From Lacrimispora xylanisolvens (GTDB lineage Bacteria > Bacillota > Clostridia > Lachnospirales > Lachnospiraceae): a stretch of DNA of 64,000 bases. The stretch is from contig CP070896.1 in the NCBI GenBank assembly GCA_017084465.1, positions 2,283,001 through 2,347,000 of the forward strand, written 5' to 3'. The notes under the pieces are model-generated. The model worked only from the letters and a program-made list of their open reading frames with translations. It had not been told where the DNA came from and ran no database searches. This document shows positions 39,196 through 48,232 of the stretch, piece after piece. How positions within the stretch are numbered: the first letter of the stretch is position 1; each line of letters begins with the position of its first letter. Both the position numbers and the translations under genes were made by a program.

Positions 39196-40415
39196 CTATT
39201 TACAAATACTCTCAATCTGTTCCTTTGTAATTTCGTGATCAATCTTCTCCTGTATCTTACAGTCCTTAATCCAGACTGCGCAGGGACCATTTGAAACACC
39301 AAGGCGTTTTGCAAGTCCGTCCGATTTATAGATGTCAATACAGGATACCCGTATATCGCTGTGGCTCTGCTCAAATTCTTTGAATACAGATAAAAGTTCT
39401 CTGGAATCTGCATCAACTGCATTATAGATATAGACCAGGGAAGGCTTTCCTTCATTCATAATCTGCTGCTCAAATATCTCACACTCAGAAAGGTGTTTTT
39501 CTGCTCCATAGCCTGCTACAGCTCCGTCTCCCACTGCAGTTGCAACCTGCTTTAAGAATTTATCCCGGACATCACCTACTGCATAAACTCCGGGTATATT
39601 GGTTTCCATCCGCTCATTGGTAATTAAATAACCACCCCGGTTCATATCCAGCATACCCTTAAATATCTCTGTATTAGGCAGATAGCCGATAAATAAAAGC
39701 AGCTGTCAACGGTAACCGGAATCTTTTCTTCCGTCTTTACATTTTTTAAGACAACCTTGCCAAGTCTTTCATCTCCCTCAAAGCTGTCCACAACTGTATT
39801 CCACATAAATTCCATTTTGGGATTGGCAAGTGCCTGAGCCTTTGCAATTTCATTACAGTCCATCTTTCCGTTCTCATGCATGACGGAAACGATGACTTTA
39901 TCCGCAAATTTTGTTAAGAACATTCCCTCTTCAATGGCTGCATCGCCGCTGCCGATTACCATAACGGTTTTTCCGGTGTTGGCTGCTGCGTCACAGGTAG
40001 CACAGAAAGAGATTCCTTTATCATATAGATACAGTTCCTCATTCTTTGCACCGGTCAGACGGGGCTTTCCGCCGCTTGCAATGATCACTGCCTTTGCCTC
40101 AAAAATATTGCGGAAGGTTTCCACTTTTTTTATATCTCCCTCAAGAGATACGCTTCTTACATCGGTTAATTTAAAGTCCACCCCGAATTTTTTGGCCTGC
40201 TTATGAAACAGATCCATCAGCCCAAGACCGGTGGCTCCTTCCGGGAAGCCAGGATAGTTTTCAATCTCATTGGTGTACGTTGCCAGTCCTCCAACCAGAG
40301 TTTTTTCAATAATCAGTGTCTTTAATTTTGCCCTGCCGCAATAGATGCCTGCTGTTAAACCGGCTGCACCGCCGCCAATGATGACTACATCATACTGTAA
40401 TGTCTTCTTTTCCAT
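39196..40415 (-). CDS. Thioredoxin-reductase-like flavoprotein with C-terminal thioredoxin-like domain (frameshifted)
   Basis: About 405 residues. FAD site VVIIGGGAAGLTAGIYCGRA, redox pair in SFCATCDAAA, NAD(P) site MVIGSGDAAIEEG and the second FAD motif GVYAVGDVRDK show a TrxB-type reductase, about 310 residues. Another 95 residues follow (from SECEIFEQQIMNEGKP) that resemble a thioredoxin fold, with SDGLAKRLGVSNGPCAVWI in place of the CxxC and cis-Pro regions; there is no CxxC. Frame change near 39705. The position in the YeeE/TusA operon suggests reduction of persulfide or thiosulfonate sulfur. Confidence 0.85.
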
Positions 40416-40471
40416 GGTAATAAGATCCTTTCCTAAAGGATTGGAGCAATCATTTCTGATTGCTCCATCCA

Positions 40472-41029
40472 TTACATAAAATATTTTGCCAGTAATTTGC
40501 TTCCGATGAATGCTCCCACCAGAAGGAACGCTCCAAATACCCAGCCGGATAAGGAGAAGGATGCAATTGCGGTAAACAAAGCTCCGATATTACAGCCATT
40601 TGCAAGTCTTGCTCCGTATCCCATAAGCAGACCGCCCAGGATAGCTGCCACTACCTGGCGTAGGGTTTTAATCTTCTTTATTTTAAACTGTGATGCAAAT
40701 AAGGTTGCCGCCAATGCTCCGAAGATGATACCAAGATTTCGGATGGAACCTCCGTCTGCCAGAAAGCTGGTATGAAGCTCCTGCTGCATCTTTTCTGATG
40801 CATAATAGGCCCAGCTTCCTGCGTCTCCGCCCAGTGCGTTATAAACCCAGGTTCCCCAGACAGCAAATGTACTTGTTACTCCCCAGCCTTTTTGAAATAC
40901 TGTGAAATGAGCAATCTGGAAAACGGAAAGTAAAACAGCTCCCGCCACATAGGTTAAAGGTTCCTTTAACAGTTTTTTGTAAATCGGATGATCACCCAGT
41001 TTAATAAAAAACTCTTTCAATTTATTCAC
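40472..41029 (-). CDS. YeeE/YedE (TsuA-like) sulfur transporter, C-terminal half
   Basis: 185 residues with about five membrane helices. It carries the second half of the YeeE signature, GYGARLANGCNIGALFTAIASFSLSG, with the conserved Cys of the substrate path. The N-terminal half is encoded as a separate protein at 41303-41994, with a TusA gene between the two. TsuA of Spirochaeta imports thiosulfate as one chain; the two halves here would assemble. Selenium-related YedE is the alternative. Confidence 0.85.
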   Translation of the reverse strand: MNKLKEFFIKLGDHPIYKKLLKEPLTYVAGAVLLSVFQIAHFTVFQKGWGVTSTFAVWGTWVYNALGGDAGSWAYYASEKMQQELHTSFLADGGSIRNLGIIFGALAATLFASQFKIKKIKTLRQVVAAILGGLLMGYGARLANGCNIGALFTAIASFSLSGWVFGAFLLVGAFIGSKLLAKYFM

Positions 41030-41047
41030 CTACTTTCAAAGCGGTTA

Positions 41048-41275
41048 TTATTTAGCTTTCTCAATCACGATTTCCCATTCACCGTCATCTACTTCTTCAA
41101 TTTCAACATTGTGTCCCTGTTTCCTTGCCCATTCAGGTACGTTCTTCATTGCACAGCTGTGGTCGATGGAAACAACCAGCACATCTCCTACAGATAACTC
41201 ACTCATCTTTTTCTCTGTTTTCATTAACGGTACAGGACAAGCCTCGCCTAAACAATCCAGTGTAAATTCAGCCAT
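41048..41275 (-). CDS. TusA/TsuB-like sulfur carrier protein
   Basis: 75 residues. The sulfur-accepting Cys is in LDCLGEACPVPLMKTEKKM (CPxP motif), and the rest gives the two-layer alpha/beta TusA fold ending WEIVIEKAK. TsuB works with the YeeE-type transporter to take up thiosulfate. Here it sits exactly between the two halves of the transporter. Confidence 0.92.
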   Translation of the reverse strand: MAEFTLDCLGEACPVPLMKTEKKMSELSVGDVLVVSIDHSCAMKNVPEWARKQGHNVEIEEVDDGEWEIVIEKAK

Positions 41276-41302
41276 TTTTTTATCTCCTTCAAATAATAAA
41301 AT

Positions 41303-41994
41303 TTATTCAATACTTCCCATTTTCTTCTGCTGCCATTTCACAGCAGCTATGTAGAGCAATACAATAATCAGGCCCTGAACCACAATAGCTCCAAACCAGC
41401 CAAACACGTCAGGTAAAAATATCTTCGGAGCATTGGTATTTAATTTGCCCCAGAATCCCATGTCATGGGCACCCCAGACGGAACCTGCAATAAAAAATAC
41501 CAGTGACAGCATCTGCATAAGGAAGCCCTCTCCTACACGCATTAATGTTCCGGAAGCACAGCCTCCTGCAATTACCATACCGATTCCAAATAAAACGGCT
41601 CCGAGCATTAACGGAAGCCCGATGGGGGATACCCCCGCCATGTTTAAATTGGTATCTCCGCCGCCCATGGCGCTGGCATACTTAATTGCCACAAATCCCA
41701 CACTGGATACAGCAGCTGCCACTAAGACAGCTCTAGTTACTGACGTGCTCCCTGTTATACAGGGATCACGGAACGCCGCTGTAAAACAGAATCTGGAACG
41801 CTGTAGAATATAGCCAAATGCGATACCAAATATCCAGTAAACCGGAAGCTTATTACTCCCCTGCCCCAAATAGAATCCAAAAGCGATAATCAGTGCAGTA
41901 AGCAACAGAGCAAAAGGAATCTGACTCTTTTAGGCTTTCTTGGCTTACGCACTCTTTGTGTACCTGTTTCGGTACTTGAATTAGTCTCTGACAC
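41303..41994 (-). CDS. YeeE/YedE (TsuA-like) sulfur transporter, N-terminal half (frameshift near the start)
   Basis: About 230 residues. The GTG at 41994 has GGGAGG seven bases upstream and starts VSETNSSTETGTQRVRK, a basic cytoplasmic tail. An A appears lost in the AAAAG run near 41930, after which the protein continues SQIPFALLLTALIIAFGFYL. Conserved Cys are in RSRFCFTAAFRDP and IAGGCASGTLMRVGEG, two of the hallmark cysteines of YeeE/TsuA. First gene of the operon, divergent from a LysR regulator. Confidence 0.83.
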
Positions 41995-42113
41995 TTGAAT
42001 CCTCCCTTCTACATTGATAATTATATAACAATCTTTACTGTTAAATTATATCATAATAAATGGAAAGCTGTTAATCAAGATTTTTATATGGTATAAGATT
42101 TACTTATACTCAA

Positions 42114-42150
42114 ACAAATCTTGCCACTAGTCATAATGCGATAGATTTGT
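42114..42150. promoter_or_regulatory. Inverted repeat in the LysR/YeeE divergent promoter region
   Basis: ACAAATCT (42114-42121) and AGATTTGT (42143-42150), 21 bases apart. The right arm touches a TATAAT (42151-42156) that is the likely -10 of the LysR gene. Probable binding site of the LysR protein. Confidence 0.45.
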
Positions 42151-42215
42151 TATAATTGGCCAAGGGGAAATGCAATGAATTTTAACAGTTGACAGTTTTA
42201 AGAAGGGGGATTCTT

Positions 42216-43114
42216 ATGAACGTTCTAAATCTGAAGATGTTTATTAAAATAGTGGAAACAGGAAGCATCTCAAAGGCTGCAGAATTAATGAACATCAGCC
42301 AGTCTGCACTAAGCCAGCAGCTTCGTGCCATGGAGTTAGAAATTGGTACCCGGCTTTTTGAGCGCAATTATAACGGGGTTGTTCCTACGGATACAGGTAA
42401 AATCGTATCCCATTATGCCACGGAAATTACATCTTCTTATGACCGAATGTTTCTTGATATCTCCAACTCTCAAAACCAGAATAAGACCATACATATTATG
42501 GCCAACCCCTGTGTCTATTCCTATGCCCTGCCCTGTACCCTTTATCATGTAAAGAACAATTATCCCCAATACACCCTTCAGATGGAGGTCATGTCAAGTC
42601 AGAACATTGAAGAAAAAATAACAAAAGGTCAGGCAGATATGGGGATTATCATCGGCAAACCAAAGGATAAAAATCTTTCCTCCAAAAAAGTATTTACCGA
42701 CCGGTTCTGTCTGGTTGCCGGAGAAAAGATGGAGGTTCCGGATCAGCTGTCTTCGGAGGAACTTTATCATTATCCACTGCTGATGCTTGTAAAGAATCAG
42801 AAAACCAGGCAGCTCCTGGACAAATCCCTGGTAAAAAACGGAATTGAGATCGGAAGACTTCATATACCCTACACACTGGAATCCACGGAATCCATTAAGC
42901 TGTCGGCAATTAACGGTTTCGGACTGGCTTTTCTGCCCTATATGGCAATAAAAAAGAGCTTTACCATAAGCAGCTTCGCATCATTGAATGTCCCGGACTG
43001 GAGTTTGAAAATGATTACTACTCCATTAAACGTTCTGGTGATGTTCCTGCTTCTCCTGAATCGGCAAAGCTCATAAAATATATTGAAAAAATATTAAAGG
43101 ACACTATCTGCTAG
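42216..43114 (+). CDS. LysR family regulator of the sulfur operon (frameshifted at the 3' end)
   Basis: About 298 residues. The HTH is in MFIKIVETGSISKAAELMNI and SQSALSQQLRAMELEIGTRLF. The effector domain spans about residues 92-290. A homopolymer break near 42950 (A6) is followed by ELYHKQLRIIECPGLEFEND and a natural end at 43114, overlapping the convergent TusA gene by 11 bases. Divergent from the YeeE/TusA operon, so it probably senses a sulfur compound as CysB/CysR-type regulators do. Confidence 0.88.
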
Positions 43115-43325
43115 ATGATATAGTGATCTCCCATACACCATTCATCACTTCATCCAACTGGTAACTTAATTTATTAACTTTGCAAAAGGATTCCAGATTG
43201 GAAATGGTGCAGCTGTGATCTGTAACCAGCAGATAGTCTTCTCCTTTTTGTATGGAATCCATAACTGCCTGCAGTTTCATTACTGGTACCGGGCAGATCT
43301 CGCCTAAACAGTCAATCTTTTTCAT
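43104..43325 (-). CDS. Second TusA-like sulfur carrier protein
   Basis: 73 residues starting MKKIDCLGEICPVPVMKLQ behind AAAGGGG, with the CPxP cysteine and the full TusA fold. It is a paralogue of the protein at 41048-41275 and lies on the other side of the LysR gene. It may form its own unit or deliver sulfur to another acceptor. Confidence 0.88.
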   Translation of the reverse strand: MKKIDCLGEICPVPVMKLQAVMDSIQKGEDYLLVTDHSCTISNLESFCKVNKLSYQLDEVMNGVWEITISSSR

Positions 43326-43370
43326 ACGAACCCCTTTCTTTTCACCTAAGCGCATGTAAAAAGCTAAGTC

Positions 43371-43584
43371 CTACATTTTCTTTGCCAATGAATACACTTC
43401 TCGAACTGCAGCCATTATTTCGGACCATTCTAATTCAGCAGCGTAAGAAAACTTTTTTTGATAGGACAACCAGAGTTTTTTCATAATAAAACTGTACTCA
43501 ATATCACTTCTGCCCTTACATTCTAGCTTTTTCTTTTGATAGGTTACGAATCAAGTCTTTCAGTTGTTTTGATGTTCTTATCAT
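43371..43584 (-). pseudogene. Remnant of an AbiEii-type nucleotidyltransferase toxin gene
   Basis: The ATG at 43584 overlaps the AbiEi stop by four bases. The first 21 codons (MIRTSKQLKDLIRNLSKEKA) are the normal AbiEii start, then a stop follows. The remaining bases encode in another frame only the C-terminal end of the family (LSYQKKFSYAAELEWSEIMA, stop at 43371). About 200 central residues with the nucleotidyltransferase active site are missing, so the gene cannot be functional. Confidence 0.75.
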
Positions 43585-44174
43585 AAGAGAATCTCCATAT
43601 ACTGCCTTATAATTTTTTCCACTCGAAGCATTTGGGCATAAGACATTAATCTCCTAAGATTCTTATCCTTACGGCTTGTATATTGTTTAAGTGCTCCAAG
43701 AAAAGACTGGATTTCCAAATTATTTCGACTGCGTACCATATCGCAGATTGTACGCTCCATATCATAAATCGGAACCATATGTCCAAATGGAGTTCTGGCA
43801 TTTGTAATTCCTACTTCGTGCAGTTCTGGCTTTATTGTATAAACATAAATACCATCTTCCTTCAGACGGGATGGGCTATATCCCCTTTTTACAGTGACAG
43901 AATATGGTGACGGTTCCCGATCAGTCAGATCATGAAAAAACAATGCCGTCTCATGTGAAAATACAGCTTGGCTGCATCGCAAATGGATCAGATACATGGT
44001 ATCTACCCAAGTATCCTCTGATACATAGATTCCATGTGCGGCCTGTTTCAAATTTTTTTCTTTAATATAATTATAAAATATAGGTTTGGGAATACCCGCC
44101 GAAGTTATTTGTTCGGTTTGAAGCATCCCACCATATTCTTTTAAAAGAAAATCAAGTTGTTCAAATCTGGTCAT
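43581..44174 (-). CDS. AbiEi-family antitoxin (type IV), without a functional partner
   Basis: 197 residues starting MTRFEQLDFLLKEYGGM at 44174. The N-terminal winged helix (EQITSAGIPKPIFYNYIKEK) and the conserved middle (AAHGIYVSE, VFSHETALFFHDLTDREP, DMERTICDMVRSR) are typical of AbiEi antitoxins. AbiEi represses its own promoter, and a perfect 15-bp inverted repeat lies directly upstream. The toxin gene that normally follows with an ATGA overlap is decayed here. Confidence 0.88.
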   Translation of the reverse strand: MTRFEQLDFLLKEYGGMLQTEQITSAGIPKPIFYNYIKEKNLKQAAHGIYVSEDTWVDTMYLIHLRCSQAVFSHETALFFHDLTDREPSPYSVTVKRGYSPSRLKEDGIYVYTIKPELHEVGITNARTPFGHMVPIYDMERTICDMVRSRNNLEIQSFLGALKQYTSRKDKNLRRLMSYAQMLRVEKIIRQYMEILL

Positions 44175-44182
44175 TTCCTCAC

Positions 44183-44226
44183 TTCCTTTCGTGCTACCAT
44201 TATATATCAATGTAGCACGAAAGGAA
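44183..44226 (-). promoter_or_regulatory. Perfect 15-bp inverted repeat, probable AbiEi operator
   Basis: TTCCTTTCGTGCTAC (44183-44197) and GTAGCACGAAAGGAA (44212-44226), separated by 14 bases that contain a minus-strand TATAAT (44199-44204). Repeats around the -10 region upstream of an AbiEi gene match the known autoregulation of this family. Confidence 0.75.
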
Positions 44227-44252
44227 ATATTTTATACTATGACGATATTTTT

Positions 44253-45005
44253 TTACTCCTTAACCCAATAAAAAGTACCATCGTTCGTCCGATCCATAAA
44301 GCCATATTCAATAAGCGCTCTTCGAATGGCGGCATTATCATCATAAATTCTTTTTAAGATACGGTTTAACTCCTTCTCATCATATTGCTTGCCTGGGACA
44401 AAATTCTTTACAATTTCACTTAACACAACAAGCTTCTTTTCCCTTGCAGGGATGCTCTTTAAACCGCCTTTATCATTAAAATAGGTTTTTCTGATACTCT
44501 CAATCTCTTTATCTGTTATATTATAGCGGTCATCCACCATGGTGGCAGAGTTGTGTGCATCTTGCAGAACACTTCCTTCCAGCCGGCTAATCTCCTTTTG
44601 CGTCTGCTCAGACAGCAGTTCCATCATAGCCAGAAAAACCTTGGCCTGCTTTTCCTTTTCCCTTAATTTATACTTGTGGTTTCGAATGGTTGAATCAGCA
44701 ACGCCCAGTGCAGAAGCTACCTCCTTATCTGACAATCCCTGTGCAATAAGCTGCAGCACCTTCTGCTGTGCCTGGGTAATTCCAGTATTCCCATAGCTCA
44801 TATTCAGGACATAGGATAACATAGACCCGTGTTTTTCTTTTATATGCTCTTTCATTGATTTTTCTGCGTCATAGAAAAGCCCATCCTTTTCATAGATCCG
44901 TCCCTCCAGATAGCTTTCTCCGCAGACAACACAGGTATATGTTTCCCCCTCTTTGATATACCCGTTTTTTAGTTCATCCTTTGATGCGTCCCAAAAAATA
45001 GTATC
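44253..45005 (-). CDS. Zinc-knuckle/LuxR-HTH/DUF2087 regulator (start uncertain)
   Basis: About 250 residues. From 45005 the frame reads DTIFWDASKDELKNGY, then a possible zinc site (YTCVVCGES and EHIKEKHG), a LuxR-type HTH (ITQAQQKVLQLIAQGLSDKEVASAL) and a C-terminal DUF2087 domain (IPAREKKLVVLSEIVKNF to FYWVKE). An ATG lies inside the frame only at 44855. The upstream sequence AGAGGAGATG is out of frame by one base, so an indel near 44991-45008 probably hides the true start. Function as a regulator is inferred. Confidence 0.78.
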   Translation of the reverse strand, partial: DTIFWDASKDELKNGYIKEGETYTCVVCGESYLEGRIYEKDGLFYDAEKSMKEHIKEKHGSMLSYVLNMSYGNTGITQAQQKVLQLIAQGLSDKEVASALGVADSTIRNHKYKLREKEKQAKVFLAMMELLSEQTQKEISRLEGSVLQDAHNSATMVDDRYNITDKEIESIRKTYFNDKGGLKSIPAREKKLVVLSEIVKNFVPGKQYDEKELNRILKRIYDDNAAIRRALIEYGFMDRTNDGTFYWVKE

Positions 45006-45111
45006 ATCTCCTCTCTATCTTATATATTGGATATAATAACACCTTTATTATTATATGTCTATATATTTATAGTTGTTTCAAATATATGTTTACTATTTTT
45101 ATTTTTTCCGC

Positions 45112-45149
45112 AAAAAAAGCCACTGCATGTTTTGTCTCTGCAATGGCTT
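45112..45149 (-). terminator. Terminator of the aspartase gene
   Basis: On the minus strand AAGCCATTGCA (45139-45149) pairs with TGCAGTGGCTT (45117-45127 region), followed by a U7 run. Confidence 0.8.
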
Positions 45150-45154
45150 TAAAA

Positions 45155-46586
45155 CTAACAACTCTTTTTTGCAATTCCCGGTCGTGTCATATTCATGGGA
45201 TTCAGAACTATATTAACATCAGCCGGAGACAGCAATCCTTTTTTTATAATAAGCTCCCTCACTGGTCTTCCTGTCCGAATGGCCTCTTTCGCAATTTCCG
45301 CAGAATCTCTGTACCCGATGTGAGGACATAAAGCAGTAATGACTCCCACACTGTTTTCTACTAATTGACGGCATCTGTCCTCATTTGCAGTAATGCCTGT
45401 GATACAGTGATCTACAAATGTCTCTACTGCATAAGTCAACGTATCAAGGGATTGAAACAGAGAATAAAACACAATGGGTTCAAAGGCGTTTAACTCCAGC
45501 TGTCCCGCTTCAGCTGCTAATGTTATGGTCAGATCATTCCCAATGATATGGAAAGCCACCTGATTGACTACCTCAGGAATAACCGGATTTACTTTTCCTG
45601 GCATAATGGAAGAGCCGTTTTGTCTTGCCGGAAGGTTGATTTCTCCAAATCCCGTTCTTGGACCTGAAGACATGAGCCGTAAATCACTGGCTATCTTTGA
45701 GAGGGTAACTGCACAGGCCTTAACAGCTCCGGATACTGCTACAAAGGAATCCAGGCTTTGTGTTGCATCAAACAGATCAGAGGCCTGTATCACATCTATG
45801 CCAGATATTTCCTTTAACTTTGGCACAATCAGCTTCATGTAATGTACATCTGCGTTAATTCCGGTCCCTATGGCGGTTCCGCCTAAATTAACGTACCTGA
45901 TTTCTTCAAATACTTTCTCAATACGGATCATATCCCTTTTGACAGCCGTTGCATATGCCTGAAATTCCTGCCCCAGACGAATGGGTACTGCATCCTGTAA
46001 CTGGGTTCTTCCCATTTTAATCACATGATCAAATTCCTTTGACTTTTCCTCAAATGCCAGCTTAAGACGTTCCAGCTGTATTAATGCTTTCTTTAAAAGG
46101 ACATAACATGTCATTTTGCCTGCTGTAGGAATTACATCATTGGTAGATTGTCCGCAGTTTACATGATCATTGGGATTAACCAGGCTATAGTCTCCTTTTT
46201 TGTCCGCCCAGGATCTCTATGGCTCTGTTTGCAATGACTTCATTGGCATTCATATTCAGGGAAGTCCCTGCTCCGCCCTGTATGGGATCTACGATAAAAT
46301 ATTCCAGAAACTTTCCTTTCAGCAATTCATCGCATGCCTGTACAATTGCCAGAGAGATTGCTTCATCCAGAAGACCAGCTTCAAGATTGGTAATTGCAGC
46401 GGCCTTTTTAATATAAACCACATTTTTAATCATCTCTGGATGCATGTTAAGTCCTGTGATATGAAAATTTTCTTTTGCCCTTAAGGACTGACTGCCATAA
46501 TAAGCACTTTTTAAAACCTTCATCTCACCGATGATGTCTTTTTCCACACGATACTCTTCCTCTTTATCAGTCAACCTGTATTCCAT
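45155..46586 (-). CDS. aspA: Aspartate ammonia-lyase (frameshifted)
   Basis: About 476 residues. Converts L-aspartate to fumarate and ammonia. MEYRLTDKEEEYRVEKD starts at 46586 behind GAGGG. Motifs: NPNDHVNCGQSTNDV (across and after the break), and the superfamily signature GSSIMPGKVNPVIPE with the catalytic Ser. The C-terminal domain contains GYRDSAEIAKEAI. Frame change in a T6 run at 46196-46201 (A6 on the coding strand). Fumarase C is the main alternative; the KVNPVIPE form and length favour aspartase. Divergent from a LysR gene. Confidence 0.88.
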
Positions 46587-46715
46587 AGGATACCCTCTCT
46601 TTTTTACAATTGTTTGATATGTAATTCTTGTAATAAGTATATATTCCATTTATACTATAATCAAATATCAATTGATTTATAATAATCATAACTTTACATT
46701 TATATGGAGGCAGCC

Positions 46716-47653
46716 ATGTTTTCTGGAAAAGAATACGTTTATGAGGTCTACAAAGAGAAGAGTTTTTCAAAAGCAGCAAATAATCTATATATTTCACAGC
46801 CCTCGTTGAGTTCCACCATTAAAAGAATTGAAACCAAAATCGGTATGCCTATTTTTGACCGAAGCATAACACCTGTGGGGCTGACGGAGTGTGGCCTTAA
46901 ATACATACAGGCAGCCGAATCCATTATGGCCATTGAACAGGACTTTCGTAATTATCTCGATGATGCCAGGAACTTACAGACCGGAACGCTGACCATTGGA
47001 GGCAGTAATTTATTTACTTCCTATGTCATTCCCCCTCTTATCTCCAGCCTGCACCAGCAGTATCCAGGGATTAATGTTACGATCATTGAAGACAATACCA
47101 GCAATCTTGAATCCCAGCTTTTACTGGGGTCACTGGATTTTATCGTAGATAACAGCACTCTGTGCGAAACCAAGTTTGATTCTTTTTTTTTATACCGGGA
47201 AGAACATTTAATGATTGCCGTTCCTAAAAAAAATACCAGATTAATCAAAGCCTTCAGGAATATCAGGTTTCTCTGGAACAAATCCGGTCAAATGCATGTC
47301 AGGACCCAAAAGTTCCAGTGGTGCCTTTGATGGAATTTAAGGATTACCCTTTCATTATGCTGAAGCCAAATAATGATACCATGCAAAGGGGAACTCATTT
47401 ATGTAAAGCAAATGGCTTTAAGCCTGATATTCTGTTTGAACTGGATCAGCAGTCAACCGCTTATCACATTGCCTGCTCCGGAATGGGAATCTGTTTTGTC
47501 AGCGATACACTTTTATGTAAATCACCGGCACTTACAGATATGATTTATTACAAGCTTGACGAAGAAAAAAGCAAACGTAATATCTGTTTCTTCAGTAAGA
47601 AGAACCGGTATATTACGTTTGCCATGTCTGAATTTTTAAAATTAATTTCCTAG
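46716..47653 (+). CDS. LysR family regulator next to aspartase (frameshifted)
   Basis: About 311 residues from the ATG at 46716 (GGAGG five bases upstream). HTH: YKEKSFSKAANNLYI and SQPSLSSTIKRIETKIGMPIF. The effector domain starts GTLTIGGSNLF. Frame change near 47243, after which NQSLQEYQVSLEQIRS continues to the stop at 47653. Shares a 129-base gap with the divergent aspartase gene and probably regulates it. Confidence 0.87.
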
Positions 47654-47662
47654 CTTGATAAA

Positions 47663-48205
47663 TTATTTCATCATGTCTGCAATCTGCTCTGCATCCATAA
47701 CATCATCGATTACCTTAGCATAATGAGCGTATGTTACAGTAAGGTCAGGTGATAAGATAAATGCTGCAGGCAGCTGCAGCTCGTCCCCCTCATACCTTCC
47801 ATGAGAGAAGCCTGCTGCCATGGCTTTCCCGACTTTCACCATGGTCTTTAATCCAGCCAGATCTTTTTTACTGGCTGCCGGAAGGATTTCAAACTCCCGG
47901 TAGAGTTCTTCTTTTGGATCACAGACAATTTCAAAAGGGAACATATCTTCTTTTCCCATGTCCTCTCTTAATAAATCCGGATCACTCTGCAGAACCACCA
48001 GTAATTCTCCTCCTGCTGCCGTGATCTTTTCATAGTTTTTGGCATACTGGGAAAGGTCATACTGACACAGCGTGCACCCATAATAGCGGAGAAATACAAG
48101 AGCCAGTTTCTTTCCGCCTGCAGCCTCACTGAGCCGGACATTTTTACGAAAAGGTGTATCAAATGTAAAATCACGCATCTTGTCATTTACATATATTTTT
48201 CCCAT
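47663..48205 (-). CDS. Peroxiredoxin-like protein (AhpC/TSA family)
   Basis: 180 residues. Start MGKIYVNDKMRDFTFDTPF at 48205 behind GAGGTG. The thioredoxin-fold core has the active-site segment LVFLRYYGCTLCQYDLSQY with a CxxC in place of the classic PxxxT/SxxC, as in the AhpC-TSA_2/PRXL group. VVLQSDPDLLRE and PAAFILSPDLTVTYAHYAK complete the fold. Last gene of the RidA-permease-lyase operon; may deal with peroxide or sulfane sulfur. Confidence 0.85.
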   Translation of the reverse strand: MGKIYVNDKMRDFTFDTPFRKNVRLSEAAGGKKLALVFLRYYGCTLCQYDLSQYAKNYEKITAAGGELLVVLQSDPDLLREDMGKEDMFPFEIVCDPKEELYREFEILPAASKKDLAGLKTMVKVGKAMAAGFSHGRYEGDELQLPAAFILSPDLTVTYAHYAKVIDDVMDAEQIADMMK

Positions 48206-48232
48206 ATTGTGCACCTCGTTTTTTTAGTGAAT

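Noticed and set aside
40472-41994. Possibility that the two YeeE pieces are one gene broken by indels
   Set aside because: A complete TusA gene with its own start and stop lies between them, so they are separate genes regardless of sequencing errors.
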